A stretch of DNA of 64,000 bases from Marthasterias glacialis (taxonomy: Eukaryota > Echinodermata > Asteroidea > Forcipulatida > Asteriidae), in contig OU452225.1 in NCBI GenBank assembly GCA_911728455.2, forward strand, positions 19,998,495 to 20,062,494, written 5' to 3'. Both the position numbers and the translations under genes were made by a program. Numbering within the stretch: position 1 is the stretch's first letter; each line of letters opens with the position of its first letter. Below are positions 1-10,918 of the stretch, one piece after another. The notes beneath the pieces are model-generated. The model was not told the origin of the DNA and did no database searches. It was given only the letters and a program-made list of their open reading frames with translations.

Positions 1-1177
1 GGATTCACAACGTAAAACAGCACAACACAATGCTCCAACGCCACACACAGACACACGTTGTTCACCACAAGTGCCATTACACCACAGTGCACAACACAAT
101 ATTGCCCCACACAGTCCATGGAACGAAGCCCGAAACTGAACACACAGCGACCTTTTACACAGACTCATCCATATTCAACAGTTACATGGCTTGTGATTGG
201 TCCGGAATTGTTCATTAAGTATACGCCACATACATGTATGAAGCTCTTTTTTACCCTGCCGTTGAATGTGTGCCAAGCCATACAAGCTGAAGCTTTCTTA
301 TGAATATAGATATTTTATCAATAGCCAATCACAGCGTGGCTTACGTTGGACTTTGTACCTGCTGCATATGTAATGTGCTGTATGTACAAACGATTTAAGG
401 GGGGGACGACCATTGTGTGTACAATGCATCACCGTGTAATGTGTATGCATGGTTGTAGTGACTAGTATGAAACGATCGCAGGCATCAAATCTTGCAAATA
501 GTCAAACCATTTTATAAACTTGAAAATAATCTATGAGATTTTACCAGAGTACCCCTTATTAATTGTGACAAAGGACATTTTTTGACTTGCCCAGCGGACT
601 ACAAAAGGACGGGTTTTGACTCACCCATCGCTGTTTTCACTCTCATTTGGCAACCGGCGACCACTTATTTGGAACCCTTAATTCCTTTACTTTGAACAGC
701 AGCTGCTCATGCTCTAACTCGCTGTTGTGTCGCTAGGATGTTGCTGTGTTGTGTGTGCTCTACACACAGTTCTGGTGTTGTCGGCAGCAGAGTGTGGGTT
801 CGAATACCGGTCGCGGAACTTGTGTCCTTGAGCAAGATACTTTACCATAATTGCTTTGTCCTTCGGATGGGACATTAAGCCGTAGGTCCCATGTACTGGA
901 TGGGTAGTGCACGTAAAAGAACCCAGAACACTTATCGTGGAAGAGTAGGGGTTTACCCCTGTGTTTCTTGTTCAGATAGCAAGCATCCTTATCTACAGGT
1001 TTCCTCAGGCTTGAGAGCTACAGTGATTAAGTTCACTTATGAGGCATCCTTGGTTTCATTACCAGAAATATATAATAATAATAATAACATTGTGATAAGT
1101 TGCTAAAAAGTCGAGTAGTCGCGAATAGTTGATGCGAGACTACTCCAGTAGTGAATTTCACTAGTTGCCCAGCACTA
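1..1177 (-). mobile_element. hAT-family non-autonomous transposon, inverted copy cut by the window start
   Basis: The right part matches the inverted copy at 10919-12237. The terminal TIR ends GTTGCCCAGCACTA at 1177. It contains a SINE at 769-1087. No transposase frame is present. Confidence 0.75.
769..1087 (+). mobile_element. tRNA-derived SINE inside hAT
   Basis: A B-box-like GGTTCGAATACC lies at about 797-808. A conserved middle (GTGTCCTTGAGCAAGATAC, CCGTAGGTCCCATGTACTGG) and a tail ending in ATA repeats follow. It replaces about 20 bp of hAT sequence that is present in hAT copies lacking the SINE. Confidence 0.7.
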
Positions 1178-1252
1178 TGGTTTATATCAGCTAATCCATT
1201 AATCAGCTAATATAAGTACTCTTTTCTTATTCCTTTGTTTTATTAACTACAG

Positions 1253-1323
1253 GTCAGCTAATCCAGACAGAGAGTGTCAGATCTTCATCCAGTACATCAA
1301 ATAAATCAACTTTATGTTGAAAG
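1253..1323 (+). pseudogene. Block A, unit 1: truncated fucosyltransferase exon copy
   Basis: It follows TTAACTACAG and ends at AAAG/GTATGA. In the frame of the intact exon it reads S-A-N-P-D-R-E-C followed by a short IFIQYIK-like stretch. It then meets TAA where the intact exon continues into YKFYLAL. Confidence 0.7.
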
Positions 1324-1985
1324 GTATGATGCTTGATTTTTACTTATAAAAAAACAACTTCAGAATTATTTTTTGATATCAAAGTTTACTTTTCATGAAT
1401 GTGATATCAATATCAAATGTTCTGAAATATGCCATGACCGAGAAATTTGTTCCCCAACTTTGTTTTCTCGTTTCAGTATGCCAAACCAAAATGAACCTTT
1501 ATATGAATGCAAATAAAATCCCTGATCAGTCATAAACAATTATACAGTGGTTCTTTTTAACATGGTCGACCTGTTGAAACTTTCACAGGTTGGTTGTATG
1601 GTGTGATTATGAAAACCCAGAACATTTGACATTTCCCTGCCGAAATTGGTATATCATGGTTAGTGGACTATAGAGGGCGCCACTGACTGTGCTCTGACTT
1701 GTGAAGAAAACCTGTAGGGGCTCACTGCCAAGGGTATCAAAGGATGTTCAGGAGAGACTGTTAACATGACAACATTCCTGGGTGAAAGTAAGGGTTGTTT
1801 TGATGCATCCAAAAAGTGGCAATGTTAATTTTGTTTTTCATGTTTAGGAAATTCCAAGAAACAAACAGTTGTGGATCATGTCAGTTGGAGGGGGGGGGGG
1901 TTGCACAATGAGACTCGTCTTGCCCATGGGCGATCCTACTGTTACATAGGGTCAACTAAAATTTAAATGGCTGTATTATTACTGC

Positions 1986-2317
1986 GTTTGATGGCTGTAA
2001 CGAAAGTGAAAACTACCTGCCAAATAAAACCGCCAAAAAATTTGGCACCAAGCCGTATCATTTTGTAACGCGTATCACTAAAATACGCATGTGACCAATA
2101 ACAACACAACATTGCAGTCATGTTGCCCTTGGCCTAAATTTTTATTGCCAGGTCGCTGCATCTGCGCGTGTGCCACTGACCTAGCTTATCAGCACACAGA
2201 GTCACGGCCAAGGCCGTTCCAAGTGAGTGCGTTACCGCAACGCGGCAAAGCAACTATACTCTGTGTTCGTCACTGAGCATAAGGCCTTTCATCCTTAATA
2301 AAATAAGGATTAAAGGA
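1986..2317. mobile_element. Unclassified ~335-bp insertion, unit 1
   Basis: It is flanked by an 11-bp target site duplication ATTATTACTGC (1975-1985 and 2318-2328). It is absent at the matching place in unit 4 and the distal unit. A short hairpin (CCTTTNATCCTTA...AAGGATTAAAGG) lies near its right end. Confidence 0.7.
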
Positions 2318-2385
2318 ATTATTACTGCATTCAATAAGTACATACAACTTTCTCTTATTTCTTTGTTTCATCGAAACATCTGTAG

Positions 2386-2492
2386 ATGATATCTACCTGT
2401 CACAAAGAGTAGATTCCTGAGACCTGCGAGTGCGTATCATCAGCCCAACGTCTACCCATCACCAGCTTAGATGTGTAAGAGTTACAACAGAG
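2386..2492 (+). other. Block D, unit 1 (exon-like)
   Basis: A 107-bp block between a TTTCATCGAAACATCTGTAG acceptor-like end and CAGAG/GTATGTG. No reading frame that I recognise. Confidence 0.5.
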
Positions 2493-2552
2493 GTATGTGA
2501 GTTACAATAATTTGTTTTGACACTAACATCAAAAAGTGGGCCGTTTTTGCAG

Positions 2553-2648
2553 CACTGTTACAGACAGCACCCCTAAGTCACATGCCACAACACTCTGGGG
2601 ACTCCATGCTGGTACCAGCCTAACCCAGATGAGTGTTTATCTTTACAG
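2553..2648 (+). other. Block E, unit 1 (exon-like)
   Basis: It starts after GCCGTTTTTGCAG and ends in a second acceptor-like TATCTTTACAG. One frame keeps several cysteines (CYRQH, VTCHN, TPCWYQ, PDEC). No clear donor is seen, so its exon status is weaker than for A to D. Confidence 0.35.
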
Positions 2649-3127
2649 ATTGATTACAAATTTGAAAAATCAAAACTTGTTTTTATTATCAAAACTTCAA
2701 TATGGAGTTTACTCGATAATCGAGTGTACTCAAAAATCATAAATCCATGATGAAAAAATGTTGTTTACAGGACCCCTGTCAGAAAGTATTCATCACGGCA
2801 GAGCATTTTGACTCATTGTTTTGATAAGCACACACTTTATTATACTCTGATGGTCCTAGGAGATTGTCCTTCTCCTCAGCATACTGATTGAAAACTTGAG
2901 TTGTTACACCACCGGTTCTTTTTAGAACAACCATGATTCATGAGAGATTTCATCACAAGTACATGGTGTTACTGCAAACCTGACCCCCACCATGCAAAGT
3001 TCAAACCCCACTTATTTGATGTCTCCTGCTTACCATGTACTCGCATAATTTTGAAACAATTATTTTGAGGGCCTACAGTTTAGCGAAGATATTAATTGGG
3101 TTATTTCTTCCTTTTTTATTACTTCAG

Positions 3128-4055
3128 GTCAATCCAACATTCACCCTCCGGACAAGACCCCCAATGTACTTTTTCTACATGGGTGAGCCCCTCAGATGAG
3201 TTTACCGGTCAACAGCATTTACTGCAGGAACTCTGGCAAGCACCCTTGCAACAAGGGGCACTGTGATGTCAGCCCAGCCCAGACAGCCACCTCAACTGGC
3301 AAGCACCCTCTTGCAACAAGGGGCACTGTGATGTCAGCCCAGCCCAGCCCACCTCAACTGGCAAGCACCCTCTTGCAACAAGGGGCACTGTGATGTCAGC
3401 CCAGCCCAGCCCACCTCAACTGGCAAGCACCCTCTTGCAACAAGGGGCACTGTGATGTCAGCCCAGCCCAGCCCACCTCAACTGGCAAGCACCCTTGCAA
3501 CAAGGGTCACTGTGATGTCAGCCCAGCCCAGCCCACCTTTACTGGCAAGCACCCTCTTGCCATAAGGGTCATTGTGATATCAGCCCAGCCCAGCCCACCT
3601 CAACTGGGAGGCACCCTCTTGCAACAAGGGTCACTTTGATGTCAGCCCAGCCCGGCCCACCTCAACTGGCAAGCACCTTTGCCACAATTGTCACTGTGAT
3701 GTCAGCCCAGCCCACCTCAACTGGCAAGTACCCTGTTGTAACAGGGGTCACTGTGATGTTAGCCCAGCCCAGCCCACCTCAACTGGCAAGCACCCTCTTG
3801 CAACAGCGTCACTGTGAAGTCAGCCCAGCCCAGCCCACCTCAACTGGCAAGCACCCTCTTGCAACAAGATTCACTGCGATGTCAGCCCAGCCCAGCCCAC
3901 CTCAACTGGCAAGCACCCTGTTGCAACAGGGGTCACTGTGATGTCAGCTCGGCCTACTTCAATCACATCCCAAGAACTCCCCTGATGATGTTATCTTGAT
4001 GTGGACTTCTGAACAAGATATCAATGGTCAACCAGGGATCTGTGACACAATACAG
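3128..4055 (+). other. Block F, unit 1 (exon-like, with expanded 62-bp minisatellite)
   Basis: It starts after TTATTACTTCAG and ends ACACAATACAG/GTATGAT. The 928-bp length is mostly 62-bp repeats. An end segment reads GICDTI in one frame. Confidence 0.5.
3228..3945 (+). repeat. 62-bp minisatellite in block F, unit 1
   Basis: About 11 or 12 units, each containing CACTGTGATGTCAGCCCAGC and CTCAACTGGCAAGCACCC. Point changes and small indels distinguish units. Confidence 0.9.
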
Positions 4056-4280
4056 GTATGATATCATAAACCTTTGCAATGGATCAGAGAATATAATCCA
4101 TTCCACTCACTACTATTAAGGTCCTCATTACAATTTTGTTAATTGCCCGGTAAATCCAGTTTGTAGGTGATATTTTTTTCCCTGAAAATAACTGTTTGGC
4201 AAAGATAAACATGAATTTTGTTGGGGGAAGAAAAAGCACAACTTGAAAGAAAAACGCAAAAAGAACTCATACACATACCT

Positions 4281-4752
4281 TGTACGAACGATTTAAGGGG
4301 GGGGGGACACGACCGTTGTGTGTACAATGCATCACCGTGTATTGTGTATGCATGGTTGTAGTGACTAGTATGAAACCATCGCGGGCATCAAATCTTGCAA
4401 ATAGTCAAACCCTTTTATAAACTTGAAAATAATCTATGAGATTTTACCAAAGTACCCCTTATTAATTGTGACAAGGGACAGGTTTTGACTCGCCCGTTGC
4501 TGTTTTCACTCTCATTTGGCAACCGGCGACCGCTTATTTTTAACCCCGAATTCCTTTACTTTGAACAGCAGTTGCTCATGCTCTAACTCGCTGTTGTGTC
4601 GCACCGATGTTGCTGTGTTGTGTGTGCTCTACACACATGGACGTCGACGGGGATGTCCACATTGTGATAAGTTGCTTAAAAAAAGTCAAGTAGTCGCGAA
4701 TAGTTGATTCGAGACTACTCCAGTAGTGAATTTCACTAGTTGCCCAGCTCTA
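4281..4752 (-). mobile_element. hAT-family element, inverted truncated copy
   Basis: It begins inside the element at TACGAACGATTTAAGG and ends with GTTGCCCAGCTCTA. It lacks the SINE and keeps the original GGACGTCGACGGGG stretch, so it serves as an empty-site reference for the SINE. Confidence 0.75.
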
Positions 4753-4821
4753 CGGCTTATATCAGCTAATCCATTAATCAGCTAGTACTCTTTTCTTATT
4801 CCTTTGTTTTATTAACTACAG

Positions 4822-4892
4822 GTCAGCTAATCCAGACAGAGAGTGTCGGATCTTCATCCAGTACATCAAATAAATCAACTTTATGTTCAAAG
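4822..4892 (+). pseudogene. Block A, unit 2: truncated fucosyltransferase exon copy
   Basis: It has the same borders as the unit 1 copy: acceptor ACTACAG and donor GTATGATG. Frame SANPDRECRIFIQYIK then TAA. Confidence 0.7.
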
Positions 4893-5562
4893 GTATGATG
4901 CTTGATTTTTACTAATAAAAAAACGGCATCAGAATTATTTTTTGATATCAAAGTTTACTTTTCATGAATGTGATACCAGTATCAAATGTTCTGAAATACT
5001 GCCATGACCGAAAAAATTGTTCCCCAACTTTGTTTTCTTGTTTCAGTATGCCAAACCAAAATGAACCTTTATATGAATGCAAACAAAATCCCTGATCAAT
5101 CATAAACAATTATACAGTGGTTCTTTTTAACATGGTCGACCTGTTGAAACTTTCACAGGTTGGTTGTATGGTGTGATTATGAAAACCCAGAACATTTGAC
5201 ATTTCCCTTCCGAAATTGGTATATCATGGTCAGTGGACTATAGAGGGCGCCACTGACTGTGCTCTGACTTGTGAAGAAAACCTGTAGGGGCTCACTGCCA
5301 AGGGTATCAAAGGATGTTCAGGAGAGACTGTTAACATGACAACATTCCTGGGTGAAAGTAAGGGTTAGTTTGATGCATCCCAAAAGTGGCAATGTTAAAA
5401 AAATTTTTTCATGTTTAGGACATTCCAAGAAACAAACAATAACTAATGTGGATCATGTCAGTTGGAAGGGGGGGGGGTTGCACAATGAGAGTCGTCTTGC
5501 CCATGGGCGATCCTACTGTTACATAGGGTCAACTAAAATTTAAATGGCTGTATTATTACTGC

Positions 5563-5907
5563 GTTCGATGGCTGTAACGAAAGTGAAAACTACCTGCCAA
5601 ATAAACCGCCACAAAATTTCGCACCAAGCCGTGATTGGCTACAAGGATCATTTTGCAACGCCTATCACTAAAATATGCATGTAACCAATAACAACATAAC
5701 ATTGCAGTCATGTTGCCCTTGACCTTAATTTTTATTGCCAGGTCGCTGTATCTGTGCATGTGCCATTGATCTAGCTTATCAGCACACAGAGTCACGGCCA
5801 AGGCCGTTCCAAGTGAGTGCGCAACCGCAACGCGGCAACGCAACTATACTCTGTGTTCGTCGCTGAGCATAAGGCCTTTAATCCTTAATAAATGAAGGAT
5901 TAAAGGA
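5563..5907. mobile_element. Unclassified ~345-bp insertion, unit 2
   Basis: Same element as in unit 1 with the same flanking ATTATTACTGC. Its hairpin at 5874-5906 is perfect over 13 bp per arm. Confidence 0.7.
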
Positions 5908-5975
5908 ATTATTACTGCATTCAATAAATACATACAACTTTCTCTTATTTCTTTGTTTCATCGAAACATCTGTAG

Positions 5976-6082
5976 ATGATATCTACCTGTCACAAAGAGT
6001 AGATTCCTGAGACCTGCGAGTGCCTATCATCAGCCCAACGTCAACCCATCACCAGCTTAGATGTGTAAGAGTTACAACAGAG
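5976..6082 (+). other. Block D, unit 2, first copy (exon-like)
   Basis: Same borders as in unit 1. Eleven bases after its donor the sequence switches into a second copy of the region upstream of D, giving a local tandem duplication. Confidence 0.5.
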
Positions 6083-6335
6083 GTATGTGGGTTTTGTTAA
6101 AGTGGCAATGTTAAATGTTATAAACGTTTAAGACATTCCAAGAAACAAACAATTACAAGTTTGGATCATGTCAGGTGGAAGGGGGCGGTATACAATGAGA
6201 GTCATCTTGCCCACGGGCGATCCTACTTTTACAAATATATAGGGTCAACTCAAATTTACATGGCTGTATCATTTTTAGTGCTTTCAATAATTTTTGTTTC
6301 CTCCATATTTCTTTGTTTCATCGTGACATCTGTAG

Positions 6336-6442
6336 ATGATATCTACCTGTCACAAAGAGTAGATTCCTGAGACCTGCAAGTGCCTATCATCAGCCCAATG
6401 TCTACCCATCATCACCTTAGATGTGTAAGAGTTACAACAGAG
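6336..6442 (+). other. Block D, unit 2, second copy (exon-like)
   Basis: This second copy lies 254 bp downstream of the first. Its upstream flank is the type seen in unit 4 and the distal unit, without the 340-bp insertion. Confidence 0.5.
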
Positions 6443-6502
6443 GTATGTGGGTTACATCAATTTGTTTTTACACTAACATCAAAAAGTGGGCCGTTTTTGC
6501 AG

Positions 6503-6598
6503 CACTGTTACAGACAGCACCCCTAAGTCACATGCCACAACACTCTGGGGACTCCATGCTGGTACCAGCCTAACCCAGATGAGTGTTTATCCTTACAG
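6503..6598 (+). other. Block E, unit 2 (exon-like)
   Basis: Same block as in unit 1, ending TATCCTTACAG. Confidence 0.35.
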
Positions 6599-7074
6599 AT
6601 TGATTACAAATTTGTAAAATCAAAACTTGTTTTTATTAACAAAACTTCAATATGGAGTATACTCGATAATCGAGTGTACTCAATAATCATAAATCCATGA
6701 TGAAAAAATGTTGTTTACAGGACCCCTGTCAGAAAGTATTCATCACGTCACAGCATTTTGACTCATTGTTTTGATAAGCACACACTTTATTATACTCTGA
6801 TGGTCTTAAGAAATTGTCCTCCTCAGCATACTGATTGAAAACTTGAGTTGTTACACCACCGGTTCTTTTTAGAACAACCATGATTCATGAGAGATTTCAT
6901 CACAACTATGTGGTGTTACTGCAAACCTGACCCCCACCATGCAAAGTTCAAACCCCACTTATTTGATGTCTCCTGCTAACCATGTACTCGCATAATTTTG
7001 AAACAATTATTTTGAGGGCCTAGAGTTTAGCGAAGATATTTATTGGGTTGTTTCTTCCTTTTTTATTACTTCAG

Positions 7075-7313
7075 GTCGATCCAACAATCACCCTCGGGAC
7101 AAGACCCCCAATGTACTTTTTCTACATGGGTGAACCCCTCAGATGAGTTTACCGGTCAACAGTATTTACTGCAGGAACTCTGGCAAACACCATTGCAACA
7201 AGGGTCACTGTGATGTCAGCTCAGCCTACTTCACCTACATCCCAAAGACCCCCTTGATGTGGACTTCTGAACAAGACATCAATGATCAACCAGGGATCTG
7301 TGACACAATCAAG
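7075..7313 (+). other. Block F, unit 2 (exon-like, unexpanded)
   Basis: At 239 bp this is the only F copy with a single repeat unit. From 7143 a frame of 61 codons reads YCRNSGKHHCNKGHCDVS, then IPKTPLMWTSEQDIN and GICDTIK up to the donor AAG/GTATGT. In the first frame the start reads GTRPPMYFFYMGEP, loosely like the RPP...ESP region of fucosyltransferases (weak inference). Confidence 0.5.
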
Positions 7314-7858
7314 GTATGTTTATCATAAACCTTTGCAATGGATCAGAGAATATAATCCATTCCACTCACTACTATTAAGGTCCTCATTACAATTTGTTAA
7401 TTGCCTGGTAAATCCAGTTTATAGGTGATATTTTTTTCCCTGAAAGTAATTGTTTGGCAAAGATAAACATGAATTTTGTTGGGGGAAGAAAAAGCACAAC
7501 TTGAAAGAAAAAAGCAAAAAGAACTCATACACATACCTTGATGGAATACAATGAAAATGCATGTAGTCAAATACTATTATTAGATCCTGAGCATTACAAA
7601 TTGGCAACTAAGAATAATTGAAGGCAGCCGGCAAACAATATTTTGGTTTTCAATCAAACAAATAGGTGCAAAAATGGCTATTACAGATCTTCCTTTTGAG
7701 ATTGTCATAACAAAAAATAAGAATATGCTTCAATCAAGAATTGTTTTTGTTGGAATTTGTGAAATCATTGCATGGATGTGTGTAATGTTTCGAGACCCAA
7801 CTCCATGAATCGATGTTTAATGGATCATTTTGTTGTTTTCCTTTCACATCTTCTTCAG

Positions 7859-7996
7859 ATCAACTAATCCTGACAGAGAGTGTTGCAGCTTCAGTCAGAG
7901 TGGCTGACAATCAACAGCAGAGATGTCTCTATCTGAACCCCAGCTGTAGTCACATCCAACACTGCCTGGACAACTCAATCAGCTTGATGGCTTGAG
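7859..7996 (+). other. Block B, unit 2 (exon-like, related to block A)
   Basis: It follows TTTCACATCTTCTTCAG and ends GAG/GTATTA. The first 30 bases are clearly related to block A (frame STNPDRECCSFSQS then stop). A different frame is open for 45 codons ending HCLDNSISLMA and stop. Confidence 0.5.
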
Positions 7997-8381
7997 GTAT
8001 TATGATACATGATTTCAACCCTACCCCCTCCCCTCCTCAACTCTTCAGAATTCAACTGCATGTTTTGTTTGATTCTGTTGAACCAAGGACTACACACTCT
8101 ATGTTGACAACTTGGTCAACTTTATGGCTAAGTGTGTGATACATGATAATTTCAACCCTACATCCCCCAACTCTCAGCTGATATGGCAAGCCCGTCTATG
8201 ATTGGCATAGGCCCTATTTTGATAAGAATGAGATATCCAAGTTGGAAACTCCGATTTTAATTCCGAAATAAAATAGAAAATTAAATTTAAAAACATTTAC
8301 AACTGATGAAATCCTAAATTTCCAGAATTGATCAGCAAGGACATTCATTGAAACAGATAAAATGTGTCTGAAACTAGCTTA

Positions 8382-8946
8382 CCAGTTAGCACCGGATGAC
8401 TTGTTTACACGCAACTGCCTGGAAACGGAAGGGGTGTACAGGGACGGCATTGTGTAAAATCAGAATACCGGAGCAAAGGTCGCCTGGAAATTTCACTGCT
8501 GAACAAGCACAGACCTCACACACTCCATCAAACACTTCGTTTAATCCTCAAAAAGACAAAACATGGTCATAAATATGCCGTTTTCTGGCACTTGAGAGGT
8601 GGTTTTTGTGTAATTCCTGATTGCAGACCTTTGTCCTTATGTTCCAAGAAGAGGATTACGAGACATCAATAGGCTTCCACCATTGTTTATTCATTGTATT
8701 TTGGCTCAATGGAAGTAAGTCAGAGTGAGCCGGGAATCAAGCTATGGTTCTGGGTTAAGTACCAATCCTATGTCGTAGGTAACGGTGTATGTTTTCTAAT
8801 TCACAGTGGTTGAATTTGACATTTTCTCGTTCGAGAAAACAAAACACACGGTGCAATAAAGGGAATTTTTGTTCTCTTGACTTTCTCAAGTCAGGGTTTC
8901 TTGTGCCGGCAATACTCTCAAAGAAAAAAGATTTTGGCCATTTTGG
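8382..8946 (+). mobile_element. Longer relative of the TTAA element before block C (unit 2)
   Basis: Starts CCAGTTAGCACCGGATGAC after TTA and ends at TTTTGG before TTAG. About 565 bp. The interior (CACCATTGTTTATTCATTG, GGCTCAATGG) matches the short MITEs. Confidence 0.55.
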
Positions 8947-9088
8947 TTAGATCTTAACAGTTGACATTTTTGAAATAACTTCTGAACCTGTTAAAATTTT
9001 GTCAATTGTATATTGCATGGCTTTTTGAAATAAATCTTTTACTCAACAAATAATTCTCCTTTCCTTATTCCTTTTTAATCTACTACAG

Positions 9089-9416
9089 ATCATATAAATC
9101 AGACAGACAGTGTTTGATCTTCAATCAGAGTTGCTGTCCATCCAGTACACTGAGCAGAGATGCCTCAACCTCTCAACCTGAGGCCCAGCTGCATTACCTC
9201 CAGAAGTCAGCCTCATTCAGAGTTGCTGTCCATCCAGCACACTGACCAGAGATGCCTCAACCTCTCAACCTGAGGCCTAGCTGCAGTACCTCCAGAAGTC
9301 AGCCTCATTCAGATTGGCTGTCCATCCAGCACACTGAGCAGAGATGCCTCAACATGAGGCCTAGCTGTAGTACCTCCAGAAGTCAGCCTAAAGAACTAAC
9401 GACCTTATATTTCAAG
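9089..9416 (+). other. Block C, unit 2 (exon-like, three 92-bp repeats)
   Basis: It follows TTTTTAATCTACTACAG and ends TTTCAAG/GTATGAAAC. The start resembles block A in sequence (frame SYKSDRQCLIFNQS). Confidence 0.5.
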
Positions 9417-9479
9417 GTATGAAACATGATTGGTATTAACTATTTTTCAGTATCGGAGCTTACTTTGTGAACTTACAAC

Positions 9480-10498
9480 TAGTGCTGGGCGACAAGTGAA
9501 ATTCACTACTCGAGTAGTCGCGTGTCAACTATTCGGTACTATTCAACTATTCACAACTTTTTTGTTGTTGCAACTTATCACAATGTGGACGTCCCCGTCC
9601 ACTGGTGTGTATAGAGCACACACAACACAGCAACATCGGTGCGACACAACAGTGAGTTAGAGTGTGACCATTCCGCTGTTCAATGTACAGGAATTCAGGG
9701 CTTGAAATAAGCGGTCGCCAGTTGCCAAATGAGAGTGAAAACAGCGATGGGTGAGTCAAAACCTGTCCTTTTGTAGTCCGCTGGGGCAAGTCACAATTAA
9801 TAAGGGGTACTTTGGTAAAATCTCATAGATTATTTTCAAGTTTATAAAATGGTTTGACAAGTCTTGATGTTTGCAAGATTTGATGCCCGCGATCGTTTCA
9901 TACTAGTCACTTCAACCACGCATACACAATACACGGTGATGCATTGCACACACAACGGTCGCCCCCCCCCCCTTTAAATCGTTTGTACATACAGCACATT
10001 ACAAAGTCCAACGTAAGCCACGCTGTGATTGGCTATTGATAAAATATCCACATTTATAGAAAACTTCAGCTTGTATGGCTTGGCACACATTCAACGGCAG
10101 GGTAAAAAAGAGCTTCATATATAGCGTATACTTAATGAACAATTCCGGACCAATCACGAGCCACGTAACTGTTGAATATGGATGAGTCTGTGTTGAGTTT
10201 CTGGCTTCGTTCCATTGACTGTGGGGGGCAATATTGTGTTGTGCACTGTGTGGTGTAATGGCACTCGTGGTGAACAACGTGTGTCTGTGTGTCGCGTTGG
10301 AGCATTGTGTTGTGCTTTTTTATGTTGTGAACTACAGTCGTGAATAAGAAATCCATTCATTGGGCAACTATTCGCGAGTACCTTTGAAGTAGTCGTGGCG
10401 GCGTGACTACTCGAGTAGTTGCAACACGGTGGTCATGACTAGTCGTTGCAAACAACAGTCGCGAGCATTCGACTAGTCGCACTAGTCACCCAGGCCTA
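9480..10498 (+). mobile_element. hAT-family non-autonomous transposon, complete copy
   Basis: It starts TAGTGCTGGGCGAC and ends GTCACCCAGGCCTA. The flanking 8-bp target duplication is CTTACAAC / CTTACTAC. At 1019 bp with no insertion it represents the base form. No transposase is encoded. Confidence 0.85.
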
Positions 10499-10499
10499 C

Positions 10500-10918
10500 T
10501 TACTACCCATACCAATTGTTGTGAAATACAGCCTTGTATGAGAAATTTGTTTCACAACCTTTAATAATTTTTTTTTCTTTAAAATACCATGAAGCAAAAT
10601 GAGCCTTTTAGCCACAAAATCCCTGACAAGTCATAAACAATTATTCACTGTTTTCTTGTAAGCCAGAGGATGTGAATGAATCTATTCTTGATATATCACA
10701 GGCAGTAGGCTAGAGGGTCTCACTCTGCACCCCAAAATGCCCCACACCCTTCTTTAGAGGCTCACTGCCAAGGGTATCAGATTTTGTTCATTAACCATTT
10801 GCCACCGGGATTTTTGTCATTTTTTCCCGTCCAGCTTGTAGCCCACAGATTATCACCCCTTTACAAAAACTTGGTTAGTAATAGTTTGCTGTGTGTGCAG
10901 TTACTATAATCGGCTAAT
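10500..10918 (+). other. Segment G, unit 2 (intron-like)
   Basis: Resembles the intron after block A (AAAATCCCTGACAAGTCATAAACAATTATTC). It holds one half of the TTAA element end (ACCATTTGCCACCGGGA) without the rest. No gene is seen. Confidence 0.6.

Larger units (their letters stand above)
1253..4280 (+). repeat. Array unit 1 (blocks A, D, E, F; truncated)
   Basis: This is the shortest unit of the array. It carries blocks A, D, E and F but lacks B and C. Just after block F the intron breaks off at about 4280 and runs straight into the interior of an inverted hAT copy. Confidence 0.8.

Noticed and set aside
3228-3945. CRISPR-like array
   Set aside because: There are no unique spacers. The 62-bp units are contiguous minisatellite repeats in eukaryotic DNA.
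9547-9789. ORFs of 70-100 codons recurring in each array unit
   Set aside because: They fall inside the hAT and TTAA elements and on both strands. Their conservation reflects copying of the DNA, not coding constraint.
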